NCBI GenBank assembly: GCA_021831565.1
Contig: JAKBMM010000005.1
Span: forward strand, 1 to 64,000
Length of the DNA stretch: 64,000 bases
Source: Planctomycetota bacterium
Lineage (GTDB): Bacteria > Planctomycetota > Phycisphaerae > WQYP01
Direction of reading: 5' to 3'
Part shown: one piece after another, positions 1 through 8,154 of the stretch
Layout of the letters: each line of letters opens with the position of its first letter
Numbering within the stretch: the stretch's first letter is position 1
Notes under the pieces: generated by a model
Told to the model about the DNA's origin: nothing
The model's database searches: none
The model's input: the letters and a program-made list of their open reading frames with translations, nothing else
Translations under genes and position numbers: made by a program

Positions 1-93
1 GTGAGTGACGAAGAGCTCGCACGCCTGCGCTTGACCCCCCACCCCTTCCACGGAGACTGGAACTATACCTTATCGCCGGGCCGGCATAATTGA
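1..93 (+). CDS. ISAzo13-family transposase, C-terminal tail (partial)
   Basis: Frame 1 is open from the window edge to a TGA at 91-93 and gives about 30 residues ending in FHGDWNYTLSPG. A closing FHG-(D/E)-WNYT motif is how I remember the C-terminus of ISAzo13-type (Rhodopirellula DDE) transposases, so this is probably the last part of such an enzyme, which would cut and join element ends in the cytoplasm. The body lies outside the window, so it cannot be said whether the copy is intact. No convincing right-end inverted repeat could be fixed downstream. The short length keeps the call tentative. Confidence 0.5.
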   Translation: MSDEELARLRLTPHPFHGDWNYTLSPGRHN

Positions 94-127
94 ACAGGTT
101 ATTGTTGAGCGCGCCCTTAACACTCTG

Positions 128-691
128 GTGAGCGACGAACCAGCGCCGCTTGCGCAACATGAACCGGCCATTACTCGACGCAATGACTTCTGGTGGGCGT
201 GGCTGGTCGCGGGCATGGCGCTGATGGTGCTGCTGTTGATTGTCCCCTCGTTGCTGTTTTTAACGCCGGTGGCGGCTTTTTTTGTGTACTTATATCACGG
301 CAGCATGGAATTCCGACGACGGATAGACCGGGTGTGGGCTTACGGCGGACGAATGATCCGCAAAAATTTCTTCGGCGAGTTTTCGCAAGCCTCCGCAACC
401 GATGCGGATCCATCATTGGCCGCGGATGAGCGCCAAAACATGAAAACGATGAAAATTTATGATGAAAAAAGAATGTCCTGGCGGGAAGCGACGGGCATCG
501 TTTTGAACAAATTACAAACCGCCGATGACGACCTGCAGATTGAATTTACAATATCGAAAACGCGGTGTGTGGAGGCGCCTGGAGACGGAGCTTTGACTTT
601 CAGGGTTCTGAATGTGACCATGCAGGACACGCGGGACATATTGCAGGCGATTACGTCCCATGCCCGATGGGAATTGCGGTACTCCCGGTAA
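128..691 (+). CDS. Hypothetical two-TM membrane protein
   Basis: The 187-residue product has a short cytoplasmic lead and then one long or two closely spaced hydrophobic segments (about residues 22-55), followed by a charged linker and a soluble C-terminal part. The end of the protein, with the phrases LTFRVLNVTMQDTRDIL and ITSHARWEL, resembles the short STN/secretin-type fold that occurs N-terminally in secretins and TonB receptors; this is a weak resemblance only. The start is a GTG without a clear ribosome binding site, and the same frame stays open upstream to about position 35 with no ATG, so the true start is uncertain. It lies just after a transposase tail and before tRNA-Val. I do not recognise a specific family. 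Confidence 0.6.
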   Translation: MSDEPAPLAQHEPAITRRNDFWWAWLVAGMALMVLLLIVPSLLFLTPVAAFFVYLYHGSMEFRRRIDRVWAYGGRMIRKNFFGEFSQASATDADPSLAADERQNMKTMKIYDEKRMSWREATGIVLNKLQTADDDLQIEFTISKTRCVEAPGDGALTFRVLNVTMQDTRDILQAITSHARWELRYSR

Positions 692-813
692 GGCGGAGGA
701 GGAGGGAACGCAAACGGCTCCAATATGTGGCGTCCACAGCGCCGGCCGGCATTCGCCGCGGCAACCACCGGCGAGGCCGTTATGTGTATGCACGAGAATA
801 TATATCAACAAAC

Positions 814-888
814 TGGGCGATACAGGGCTCGAACCTGTGACCTCATGCGTGTCATGCATGCGCTCTAAACCAACTGAGCTAATCGCCC
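814..888 (-). tRNA. tRNA-Val (anticodon GAC)
   Basis: A complete cloverleaf folds on the minus strand. The acceptor GGGCGAT pairs with ATCGCCC, the D-arm is GCTC/GAGC, the anticodon stem is CATGC/GCATG with loop ATGACAC, and the T-arm is ACAGG/CCTGT with loop TTCGAGC. The anticodon GAC reads GUC/GUU valine codons. The discriminator is A at 814 and CCA is not encoded, since the next bases on this strand are GTT. Confidence 0.96.
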
Positions 889-900
889 GCCGGCGGAAAA

Positions 901-930
901 ATCATACCATATTCCTCCCGTGAACGTCAC
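901..930 (-). promoter_or_regulatory. Possible promoter of tRNA-Val
   Basis: Upstream of the tRNA on the minus strand there is a TATGAT -10 box (901-906) and a GTGACG -35-like box (925-930) separated by 18 bp. This would place the transcription start a few bases ahead of the tRNA 5' end. The -35 match is poor. Confidence 0.35.
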
Positions 931-1087
931 ATTTGCCGGCCGGAGGAGAACCCCGCCGGGCATGGCGGGAGTCATGAGTTTGACATCCGCATGATTCGGC
1001 CGGCGCGCCGCGGCGGGCCGAATTCGTCAGCGCGGATATCCGGACCGGACCGTCGCCGGCTCTCCCCGCGGCCCGTCCCCCCAGAAG

Positions 1088-2191
1088 TCATGCGCCGGCC
1101 CGCGGCGCGGCCACCGGGGGCTTATTTTCAGAGTAGTCAATTGCCAGCCCCGTTTCGGAAGAACTCCGCCGTAAAATAGCCGCGTTGCGTTTCCACATGT
1201 CCAGCTTGGCGCGGCGGAAGGCCCGGCCGCGGGTTTGGCTGTCCCAATCGCTTTGGCGCCACTGCTCAATCGGATCGAGAGAGATCGCCGGAGCGGGCGC
1301 GGCGGCAATAAAATCGGGATCGCCGGCCGGCAAGGGCCGGCGATTGTACGGACATACCGTCTGGCAAATGTCGCAGCCGATGATGTAGCCGGCCTGTTGC
1401 ATCGGCTGATGAAACTCCTCTGGAATTTCGCCGCGGTTTTCCAGCGTGTGGTAACTCAGGCAGCGGGTGGCGTCGAGTTGGTATGACCAAAGGGCGTCGG
1501 TCGGGCAGGCGTCGATGCAGCGGGTGCAGGTTCCACAGCGATCGGGCAGGGATGTGTCGGTGTCCGCCGGCAGAGAGGTCAACAATTCCCCCAGCACAAA
1601 CCAGGAGCCGTGGCGGGGATTTATCAGCAGCGTGTTGCGTCCGATCCAGCCCAGGCCGGCGCGGGCGGCGAGTTCCCGTTCCATACATGGGCCGGTATCG
1701 ACATAAATACGCGACTCGAATTGTTCGGGAAACTCGCGGCGCAACGCCCGTTCCAATTTTAGCAATCCGGCCCGGAGCACGCGATGGTAGTCGCGCCCCC
1801 AGGCGTAACGGGCGATCCGGCCCTGCCGGCCCGCGATACGGGGCGGCGGTTTGGCTCCCGGGGACGACGGTTCCTCCTGGTAGTAGGACATGGCCACGCA
1901 CACCACGCTGCGCACCGCGGGAAAGGCTTTGCGAATGTCGAGCCGGGATTCCAGGTTGGCCGCCAGGTAGTTCATCTGGCCGTGCCGGCCCGCCGCAATC
2001 CAGCGTCGAACGTGATCTTGAAACGGACTTGCCGCGGGTTCGGTTATACCAACAAGATCGAATCCAAGTCGGCGGGCGGTATCTTTGATGAATAGACAAA
2101 CCCGGGTCGGGTCATGGTGGAACCGGTAGGAACCAGCGCGCGGCGCTTCCCGCAGAGGGTTGGAAATGGAATGAGCGCCGCCGGTGTTCAT
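1088..2191 (-). CDS. queG: Epoxyqueuosine reductase QueG
   Basis: QueG performs the last step of queuosine synthesis, the cobalamin-dependent reduction of epoxyqueuosine to queuosine in tRNAs with GUN anticodons. The 367-residue protein has the family order: an N-terminal region (RLGFDLVGIT, then GQMNYLA), a core with DTGP-ERELAARAGLGWIGRNTLLINP, and two [4Fe-4S] binding motifs, CGTCTRCIDACP and CDICQTVCPYN. The C-terminal HEAT-like part of longer homologues is mostly absent. The ATG has no Shine-Dalgarno sequence and a hairpin repeat sits 4 bp upstream. B12 dependence agrees with the nrdJ gene in the same window. Confidence 0.93.
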   Translation of the reverse strand: MNTGGAHSISNPLREAPRAGSYRFHHDPTRVCLFIKDTARRLGFDLVGITEPAASPFQDHVRRWIAAGRHGQMNYLAANLESRLDIRKAFPAVRSVVCVAMSYYQEEPSSPGAKPPPRIAGRQGRIARYAWGRDYHRVLRAGLLKLERALRREFPEQFESRIYVDTGPCMERELAARAGLGWIGRNTLLINPRHGSWFVLGELLTSLPADTDTSLPDRCGTCTRCIDACPTDALWSYQLDATRCLSYHTLENRGEIPEEFHQPMQQAGYIIGCDICQTVCPYNRRPLPAGDPDFIAAAPAPAISLDPIEQWRQSDWDSQTRGRAFRRAKLDMWKRNAAILRRSSSETGLAIDYSENKPPVAAPRAGA

Positions 2192-2195
2192 AAAG

Positions 2196-2228
2196 CTAAG
2201 GAACCTATCTAAGCAGATAGCGAGGTTG
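2196..2228. repeat. Intergenic hairpin, AACCTATCT type
   Basis: The sequence AACCTATCT, loop AAGC, then AGATAG and GAGGTT forms an imperfect hairpin directly ahead of queG. Its CTAAGGAACCTATCT start resembles the TAAGAGCCTATCT start of the hairpin at 57422, so it may be a diverged member of that repeat family. Confidence 0.4.
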
Positions 2229-2249
2229 CGACTCCGGCTATCTTCTCAC

Positions 2250-2552
2250 TTACGCACTTTTATCCGGCCGCGTCCTGTCCCGTTCTTTTTTAGATACCGC
2301 GGCAAGCAAGTCGGCGGGCGCCGGTTCATTTTCCGCCCTCCGGGCTATTTCTTCCGGGTCGTTCATGCCCTCCAGCGCGGCGGCGTTCATCTGATCGATT
2401 GTCGGAGTCGAAATTTCGTTGCGGCGCGGATCATGCGTGAGTGTGATCCAATAACGCAGCGCAAACCACGCAATGACAAGCACCGCTACGGCGCCGGCCA
2501 GCATAACCGCCCATGCGTTCGGCGATATCGCCACGATAAAAAGGTCGTTCAT
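2250..2552 (-). CDS. Small single-TM hypothetical protein
   Basis: This is a roughly 100-residue protein starting MNDLFIVAISPNAWAVM, with one strong transmembrane helix (about residues 12-33) followed by a hydrophilic, charge-rich cytoplasmic tail. The ATG at 2552 was chosen over one 30 bp upstream because GAGGGATGG lies just ahead of it. The gene stands alone between queG and the ketosynthase pair and reads in the direction of queG. I do not recognise a family. Confidence 0.55.
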   Translation of the reverse strand: MNDLFIVAISPNAWAVMLAGAVAVLVIAWFALRYWITLTHDPRRNEISTPTIDQMNAAALEGMNDPEEIARRAENEPAPADLLAAVSKKERDRTRPDKSA

Positions 2553-3023
2553 GGTCCATCCCTCATGATGGCGACAAGCCACGAACCATCACCCCCCCAT
2601 TACTGAATATTATAACTTCCAGCCGGTAACCGCGCGGGAAAAAATCACCCTGTCATTATGACAAATCATCAGCAACGGTCCGACGGAGAAAACGAATGCC
2701 GAAATGGTTAAAAAAAAGCCACCGCTTTTTCTGGAAAGTGACCGTACCACCGTCTGTCCAGCGCCGCCGACCTATGGGCGCCTTTCAGCCACGGCAATAA
2801 CAGGCCACTTGGCGGTCGCCATCGGATCAGCCCTGCGGGCTGCGTACCAGACGCGTCGGAAAAGACGATCCTTTATCCTTGCGACCTGCGGTGGCTTCAA
2901 ACATCAGTATAGCCTCTGGCCACGGCAAAGCAAGAAAAATATTCGTTTGGTTTCGCCGCGATTGGACCGTAGAATTATCGTCCGTTGCGGGGCGAAACAG
3001 GTTCGTTGAGTTTCGGAGCATTC
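2553..3023. other. Intergenic region with a TGTCAT palindrome
   Basis: This 470 bp gap separates the divergent small membrane gene and ketosynthase pair. No convincing gene was seen; the open frames across it lack family similarity and ribosome binding sites. It contains the 13 bp perfect inverted repeat TGTCATTATGACA at 2651-2663, which has the shape of an operator for a dimeric regulator. No full promoter could be fixed. Confidence 0.4.
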
Positions 3024-4373
3024 ATGCGGCGCGTGGTAATTACCGGTTCAGGAGCGATTTCCCCTCATGGTTTGAATGCCGCCGACTTATGGAAGGGGCT
3101 GTTGGCGGGACGATCCAGCACGGCGCTGTTGACGCAGTTTGATTCCAGTGCGTTTCCCAGCCGCGTCGCCGGCGGTGTGGGTCCCTTCAAAACCACCGAT
3201 TATATTCCAAAAAGTTACCGCAAAGCCGCGAAGATCATGGCCCGCGACATCGAGCTGGCCGTGGTGGCCGCCGATGGAGCGGTCCGAGACGCCCGACTGG
3301 CCACCCGCGGCATCGTGGAATCCTCCGGCGGCGGGAAACCGGATGGCGCCTGGTTCGCGGTGGAATCCCGGCGCATCGGCTGCAACATCGGCGCCGGCCT
3401 GATTTCCGCCGATCTCAACGAGTTGACCGCCGCCATGGCCCAGGCCAGGCAGCCGGACGGAACGCTCAGCCTCGCCCGCTGGGGCCGCTCCGATGACCCG
3501 TCCAAGCCCGGCGGTATGGATCAACTCACCCCCCTCTGGTTGCTCAAGTATCTGCCGAACATGCTGGCCTGCCACGTGAGTATTATTCACGACACGCAAG
3601 GGCCGTCGAACACCATCACCTGCGGCCAGGCGTCCGCCGGCTTGGCGCTGGCCGAGGCCTGCCGCACCATTCAACGTGGTTATGAGGATATTGCTCTGGT
3701 TGGCGGTTGTGAATCCATGATCCACGCCATGGGCCTGATGCGCTGGACGCTTCTGGGACGGCTCAACACCACCTCCAATCAGCAACCGGAAAAGGCCGTT
3801 CGACCGCTGGATCAAACGGCCGCCGGAACCGTAATAGCCGAGGGCGGCGCGGTGCTGGTCATCGAAGAACTCAACCATGCCCGCGCCCGCAGCGCGACTA
3901 TTTATTGCGAAATCGCCGGTTTGGGCGGGTCTTCCAGCGCCAGCGGCGTATCCCGTCCCGACGCGTCCGGCGAAGCGCTGGCCGTGGCGATGAGCAAGGC
4001 CCTCCGGGACGCACAAATCGGCCCGGAAGCGGTCCAGATGGTGATTCCACCCGGTTATGCAATACCCGAATTTGACCGGGCGGATGTTTGCGCGATTCAT
4101 CGCGTCTTCGGCCAGAAGCCCGGCGCGGCGGTTGTGCCGATGCGCGGCGGCATCGGCGATTGCGGCGCCGGCGCCCAGGCGATCGACCTGGTTGCCGCCG
4201 CCATGGCGATACGCGAGCAAACCATTCCACCGGTAGTTAACTGCGATCAACCGCCGGAACATCTGGATGTGCCCCGGACGGCGCGGCGCCAGGTGGAGAT
4301 CCGCAACATTCTAATCGCCGCCAGTTCGCTGGCGGGTCAGAATTCCGTGGTTATCCTGAGAAAGCTCGATTAG
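3024..4373 (+). CDS. Ketosynthase-like protein without active-site Cys (KS-beta/chain-length-factor type)
   Basis: This 449-residue thiolase-fold protein belongs to the FabF family (start MRRVVITGSGAISPHG), but the catalytic triad is gone. Aligned to the next gene, the nucleophile Cys position is Gln202 (motif TITCGQASAGLAL; a Cys lies two residues earlier). The HGTGT histidine region reads PPGYAIPEF, and the second histidine (MMGHLIAAAGA) is replaced by GGIGDCGAGA. Gln for Cys is the signature of KS-beta or chain-length factors, which pair with an active KS-alpha and shape the chain. ATG 3024 follows CGGAGC. The partner gene begins 44 bp downstream. A heterodimer with that partner is inference; the residue losses are visible. 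Confidence 0.8.
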   Translation: MRRVVITGSGAISPHGLNAADLWKGLLAGRSSTALLTQFDSSAFPSRVAGGVGPFKTTDYIPKSYRKAAKIMARDIELAVVAADGAVRDARLATRGIVESSGGGKPDGAWFAVESRRIGCNIGAGLISADLNELTAAMAQARQPDGTLSLARWGRSDDPSKPGGMDQLTPLWLLKYLPNMLACHVSIIHDTQGPSNTITCGQASAGLALAEACRTIQRGYEDIALVGGCESMIHAMGLMRWTLLGRLNTTSNQQPEKAVRPLDQTAAGTVIAEGGAVLVIEELNHARARSATIYCEIAGLGGSSSASGVSRPDASGEALAVAMSKALRDAQIGPEAVQMVIPPGYAIPEFDRADVCAIHRVFGQKPGAAVVPMRGGIGDCGAGAQAIDLVAAAMAIREQTIPPVVNCDQPPEHLDVPRTARRQVEIRNILIAASSLAGQNSVVILRKLD

Positions 4374-4417
4374 GGTTAGATGGCGTATCCGGTGTCGCGT
4401 CCTTAACTGGAAAAATT

Positions 4418-5734
4418 ATGGAACATTCAAGACGGCGTGTGGTCATTACCGGCATGGGGTGGATTACCCCCCTTGGCCAGGACCTGGAAGATGTCTGGAA
4501 AAAGCTTCTCGCCGGCGAAAGCGGTATCGCCCCGACCACGCTTTTCGACGCCCGTTCCTTTCCCACCACTTTTGCCGCCGAGGTGAAAAATTACGCTCTG
4601 CCGGAAAATTTGGCCGGGTCCGCCAAGCATCAACAGATCGGCCGCGCCACCGGTTTCGCGCTGGCCGCGGCCCGACAGGCCTGGCGGCAGGCGGGGTTGC
4701 CCCTGCCGGGCGCGCCGGAATACGCCCAGCTCGATCCCTACAGCATCGGCATGTATATGGGCAGCGGAGAAGGTTCGCTGAATTTTGACACCTACACGCG
4801 CACCGCCCTGGCGGCATGGGAAGACCAAACCCACAGCGTGAATATGCGGATATGGGGGGAGAGGGCGCTCAAGTCCTTTCATCCACTGGGCGAAATCGAG
4901 CAGGAACCCTGCATGCCGCTGACCCATTTGAGCCTGGAATTCAACGCCCGCGGCCCGGCCCTGAACTGCCTGACCGCCTGCGCCGCATCCACCCAGGCGC
5001 TGGGCGAGGCCATGGAGATCATCCGCCACGGCGACGCGCAAGTGATGATTTCCGGCGGCGCCCACTCTATGATCCATCCCTTTGGCGTGACAGGTTTTAA
5101 CCGCCTTACCGCGCTGTCCACCTTTAACGAAAATCCGCGCCGCGCCTGTCGCCCGTTTGACGCTACCCGCGGCGGTTTCGTACTTGGCGAGGGCGCGGGC
5201 ATCCTGATACTGGAAAGCCTCGAACACGCTGCGAACCGCCAAGCGACGATTCTGGCGGAAATTGTCGGCTACGGCAGTTCCGCCGACGCCTACCGCGTGA
5301 CCGATCAGCATCCGGAAGGGCGCGGGGCCATCGTGGCGATCGAGCAGGCCCTGCATGATGCCGGTATGACCCCGGCCGACATTGATTACATCAACGCCCA
5401 CGGGACCGGCACCCGGGAGAACGATTCCACCGAAACCCTGGCCATCAAGCGCGTGTTTGGCGATCGCGCCCGGAAGACGCCGATCAGTTCCATCAAAAGC
5501 ATGATGGGGCATCTGATCGCCGCCGCCGGCGCCGTGGAGGCGATCACCTGCGTGCTGGCCATTCGCGACCAGGTTCTCCCACCGACCGCCAACTACACCG
5601 TGCCCGATCCGGAATGCGACCTGGACTATGTGCCCAATACGGCCCGCCCGGCGAAAGTTGATGTGGCCATGTCCAACAGCTTCGGCTTCGGTGGGCAGAA
5701 CGATACGCTCATCATCAAGCGATTTACGCCGTAA
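4418..5734 (+). CDS. Beta-ketoacyl-ACP synthase, FabF/KS-alpha type
   Basis: This is a 438-residue condensing enzyme that would elongate acyl-ACP with malonyl-ACP in the cytoplasm. All catalytic residues are present: nucleophile Cys188 in LTACAASTQALG, His328 in NAHGTGTRENDS, Lys360 and His365 in SIKSMMGHLIAAAGA, and the closing SNSFGFGGQN. It follows the Cys-less paralogue and probably forms a KS-alpha/KS-beta pair with it. No acyl carrier protein, ketoreductase or acyltransferase gene lies next to the pair. It could instead be an ordinary FabF, but the paralogue arrangement argues for a specialised lipid or polyketide-like product. Confidence 0.9.
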   Translation: MEHSRRRVVITGMGWITPLGQDLEDVWKKLLAGESGIAPTTLFDARSFPTTFAAEVKNYALPENLAGSAKHQQIGRATGFALAAARQAWRQAGLPLPGAPEYAQLDPYSIGMYMGSGEGSLNFDTYTRTALAAWEDQTHSVNMRIWGERALKSFHPLGEIEQEPCMPLTHLSLEFNARGPALNCLTACAASTQALGEAMEIIRHGDAQVMISGGAHSMIHPFGVTGFNRLTALSTFNENPRRACRPFDATRGGFVLGEGAGILILESLEHAANRQATILAEIVGYGSSADAYRVTDQHPEGRGAIVAIEQALHDAGMTPADIDYINAHGTGTRENDSTETLAIKRVFGDRARKTPISSIKSMMGHLIAAAGAVEAITCVLAIRDQVLPPTANYTVPDPECDLDYVPNTARPAKVDVAMSNSFGFGGQNDTLIIKRFTP

Positions 5735-5802
5735 TGGGAATAGTGTGGTGCGAACAAAACCCGTCCACCAACCGTATAAAACCGGCGAGACAATAATATT
5801 TT

Positions 5803-5818
5803 GAGCCTTATTAGGCTC
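5803..5818. repeat. Short hairpin GAGCCT-TATT-AGGCTC
   Basis: A perfect 6 bp stem with a 4-base loop lies between the ketosynthase and P-type ATPase genes. The right flank (CTCTAG) makes its minus-strand reading AGAGCCTAATAAGGCTC, close to the other AGAGCCTAT hairpins in the window. No T-tract follows, so it is not a typical terminator. Confidence 0.5.
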
Positions 5819-5893
5819 TAGTGCCGATAAAATCATGTAATATTGACCGGGTTGTCTTACAATAGGCATCCGGTCTATTTTGCTGGATTAGAC

Positions 5894-8053
5894 ATGACAC
5901 AAGACCCTTTTTCCACCAAGTCAGATCGTCTCGATACCGCTCTGGCCCCCCCAACGTCCGCCGCCGAGCAGACCGGGGCGATAGCCGGGAATGTAGACGA
6001 CCATGAACACAACCATCCCCACGACACGGACGGTAAAAAACGCAAACATCATAAGCACACGCACGAGAAAGACGGGGGAATCGCCTGCGCTTGCGGCCAT
6101 GAACACGGCGAAGGAGGCCACACGCACGGCGGTGTGGGTCTGAATTTTCAGTTGACGGTGGTTGTTCCCGTTACCGTCGCCATTCTGATTCTGGCCGTTA
6201 TTCTGTATCAATTTCCGACCGAACAGTCCCTGGCTCGTGGGTTGGGATTGTTGGCCGCCTTTATTTCCGGCGGGCCAATCATCTGGTCGGCGATCAAGGG
6301 GCTGGCGCACGGCCGGATGAACGTGAACGAACTCGTGGCGATGAGCATCATCGGCGCGGTGGCGCTGGGCTGGTTGATTGAAGCCGGTCTGGTCGCCTTG
6401 ATTCTCCAGATTGGCGCGCTGATCGAACAGGTTGCCGCCGAAAGCGCGCACAACGCCATCCTGGCGCTGCAAAATCTGGCCCCGATCCATGCCCGCGTCC
6501 GTCGCGACGGGCGCGATGTGGTTATCGGCGCCGAAGAGCTTCAGGCGGACGACATTCTGGTGGTGCAGCCGGGCGAGCGCATCGCCGGCGATGGCGATGT
6601 TCTCAGCGGCTCGACCAGCGTCGATGAGTCGATGGTTACAGGCGAATCGATCCCCGTGGACAAGGCGCCGGGGAGCACGGTCATGGCCGGCACGATCAAT
6701 CTCACCGGCTCGGCCCAGGTACGAGTGACCCGGCGGGGCGAAAATTCCGCACTGGGCCAGACCATTGCGCTGGTGCGGCGGGCGCAGCAGTTTCAACCGC
6801 GGATCGTTCGCGCCGCGGATCGTTTCTTCGCGTTTTACACACCCATTATTCTGTTGCTTTCGGCGCTGGCCTGGTGGGTCAGCGGCGATCCGGGACGCAT
6901 GATCACCATGTGGGTCGTGGGTTGTCCGTGCGCGATGCTTCTGGCCTCGCCGCTGGCGATCGTGGTGTCGTTGGCGCGGGCCAGTCGCAGCGGCATTCAG
7001 ATCAAGGCCGGCCCGTTTGTGGAAGCGTCGGTTCACTTGGACACCGTGGTTTTCGACAAAACCGGTACGCTCACCACCGGCAAATTCGTTGTACAGAGCG
7101 TTCGCCCCATGCCGGGCGTCGACGCCCAGGAACTTCTACGGCTGGCGGCGACGGTGGAAAACCGCAGTTCCCACCCACTGGCCAAAGCGATCCTGGCGCA
7201 TGCCCGGCGGGAAAATGTTTCCTTTCATGAGGCTGCGGATGTCAATGTACTCGAAGGCCTGGGCGTGGAGACGCTGGTCGACGGAAAAATGACGCGGGCC
7301 GGGTCCATCAAAGTTCTTTCACCGGAACAGGCCGCTCTGGCCGCCACCTTGGAAGAGGAAAATTCGGAACTTCCGCTGGTACCGGTTTACATTGTTCATG
7401 ACAATCGTTTGCTTGGTTCGATCCGCCTGACCGATGAAATCCGGTCGGAGGCCCGCCGCACTATCAAACGACTTCGCAACCTGGGTGTGAAGCGCATTGT
7501 CATGATGACCGGCGACCGGCGCAAAACCGCCCAGATGGTGGGCCAGACGGTCGGCTGCGACGATATTTACGCGGAACTGCTGCCCGGCCAGAAAGAGGAG
7601 CTGATTCGCCAGTTGCAGCGCGGCGAGCATGGTGTGGCCATGGTCGGCGACGGCATCAACGACGCCCCCTCGCTGGCGGCGGCGACGGTCGGAATCGCCC
7701 TGGGGTTGCACGGAACGGACGTCGCCATCGAAGCCGCCGACGCGATTTTGCTCCGCGATGATCTGACCCGTGTTCCGCTTTTGATCTATCTGGCCCGCCA
7801 GACGCGCACGGCCATTCTCCAGAATCTCTTTATTGCCGTGGTGTTCGCCGGTTTTGCCGAAGCGGCGGCCGCTTATGGCGTTTTTGGGCCGGTAGTGGCC
7901 GCTCTGTTTCACATGATGGTGGTGGTGGTCATCGCCGTCAATTCGGTCCGCCTGGCGGGCAATGTCGGCGTAAACGCCAAACCCATGCCGGCGGCGGTGC
8001 GGGAGCGGCCAACGGATCCGGAACCGGCGTCGGCGCTGCTCCAGCCGGCGTGA
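5894..8053 (+). CDS. Heavy-metal P1B-type ATPase with His-rich N-terminus
   Basis: This 719-residue membrane pump exports a transition metal using ATP. Visible motifs are CPC (344-346) in the metal-binding helix, DKTGTLT with phosphorylated Asp388, SHPLA of the nucleotide domain, MTGDRR, and GDGINDAPSLA. There is no CxxC heavy-metal-associated domain; instead residues about 36-80 are rich in histidine with a CACGHEH motif, which suggests zinc, cobalt, nickel or similar ions. The last helices lack the usual Zn-pump lysine and carry LFHMMVV...NSVRL, so substrate cannot be assigned. ATG 5894 was preferred to a TTG 51 bp upstream. It stands alone. Confidence 0.9.
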   Translation: MTQDPFSTKSDRLDTALAPPTSAAEQTGAIAGNVDDHEHNHPHDTDGKKRKHHKHTHEKDGGIACACGHEHGEGGHTHGGVGLNFQLTVVVPVTVAILILAVILYQFPTEQSLARGLGLLAAFISGGPIIWSAIKGLAHGRMNVNELVAMSIIGAVALGWLIEAGLVALILQIGALIEQVAAESAHNAILALQNLAPIHARVRRDGRDVVIGAEELQADDILVVQPGERIAGDGDVLSGSTSVDESMVTGESIPVDKAPGSTVMAGTINLTGSAQVRVTRRGENSALGQTIALVRRAQQFQPRIVRAADRFFAFYTPIILLLSALAWWVSGDPGRMITMWVVGCPCAMLLASPLAIVVSLARASRSGIQIKAGPFVEASVHLDTVVFDKTGTLTTGKFVVQSVRPMPGVDAQELLRLAATVENRSSHPLAKAILAHARRENVSFHEAADVNVLEGLGVETLVDGKMTRAGSIKVLSPEQAALAATLEEENSELPLVPVYIVHDNRLLGSIRLTDEIRSEARRTIKRLRNLGVKRIVMMTGDRRKTAQMVGQTVGCDDIYAELLPGQKEELIRQLQRGEHGVAMVGDGINDAPSLAAATVGIALGLHGTDVAIEAADAILLRDDLTRVPLLIYLARQTRTAILQNLFIAVVFAGFAEAAAAYGVFGPVVAALFHMMVVVVIAVNSVRLAGNVGVNAKPMPAAVRERPTDPEPASALLQPA

Positions 8054-8154
8054 ATTTCCGGGCGGCCGTGGGTATGCGGGAAAGTAGACGGAGCGATCCA
8101 GATCCGATGGCTAATCGGAATGGGGTTGTAGAGAAAATTTTGTAAGGATGTTTC

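Noticed and set aside
2704..3009. Open frame of about 100 codons in the gap before the ketosynthase pair
   Set aside because: Basic, repeat-poor sequence without family similarity or ribosome binding site, overlapping the start region of the KS-beta gene in another frame.
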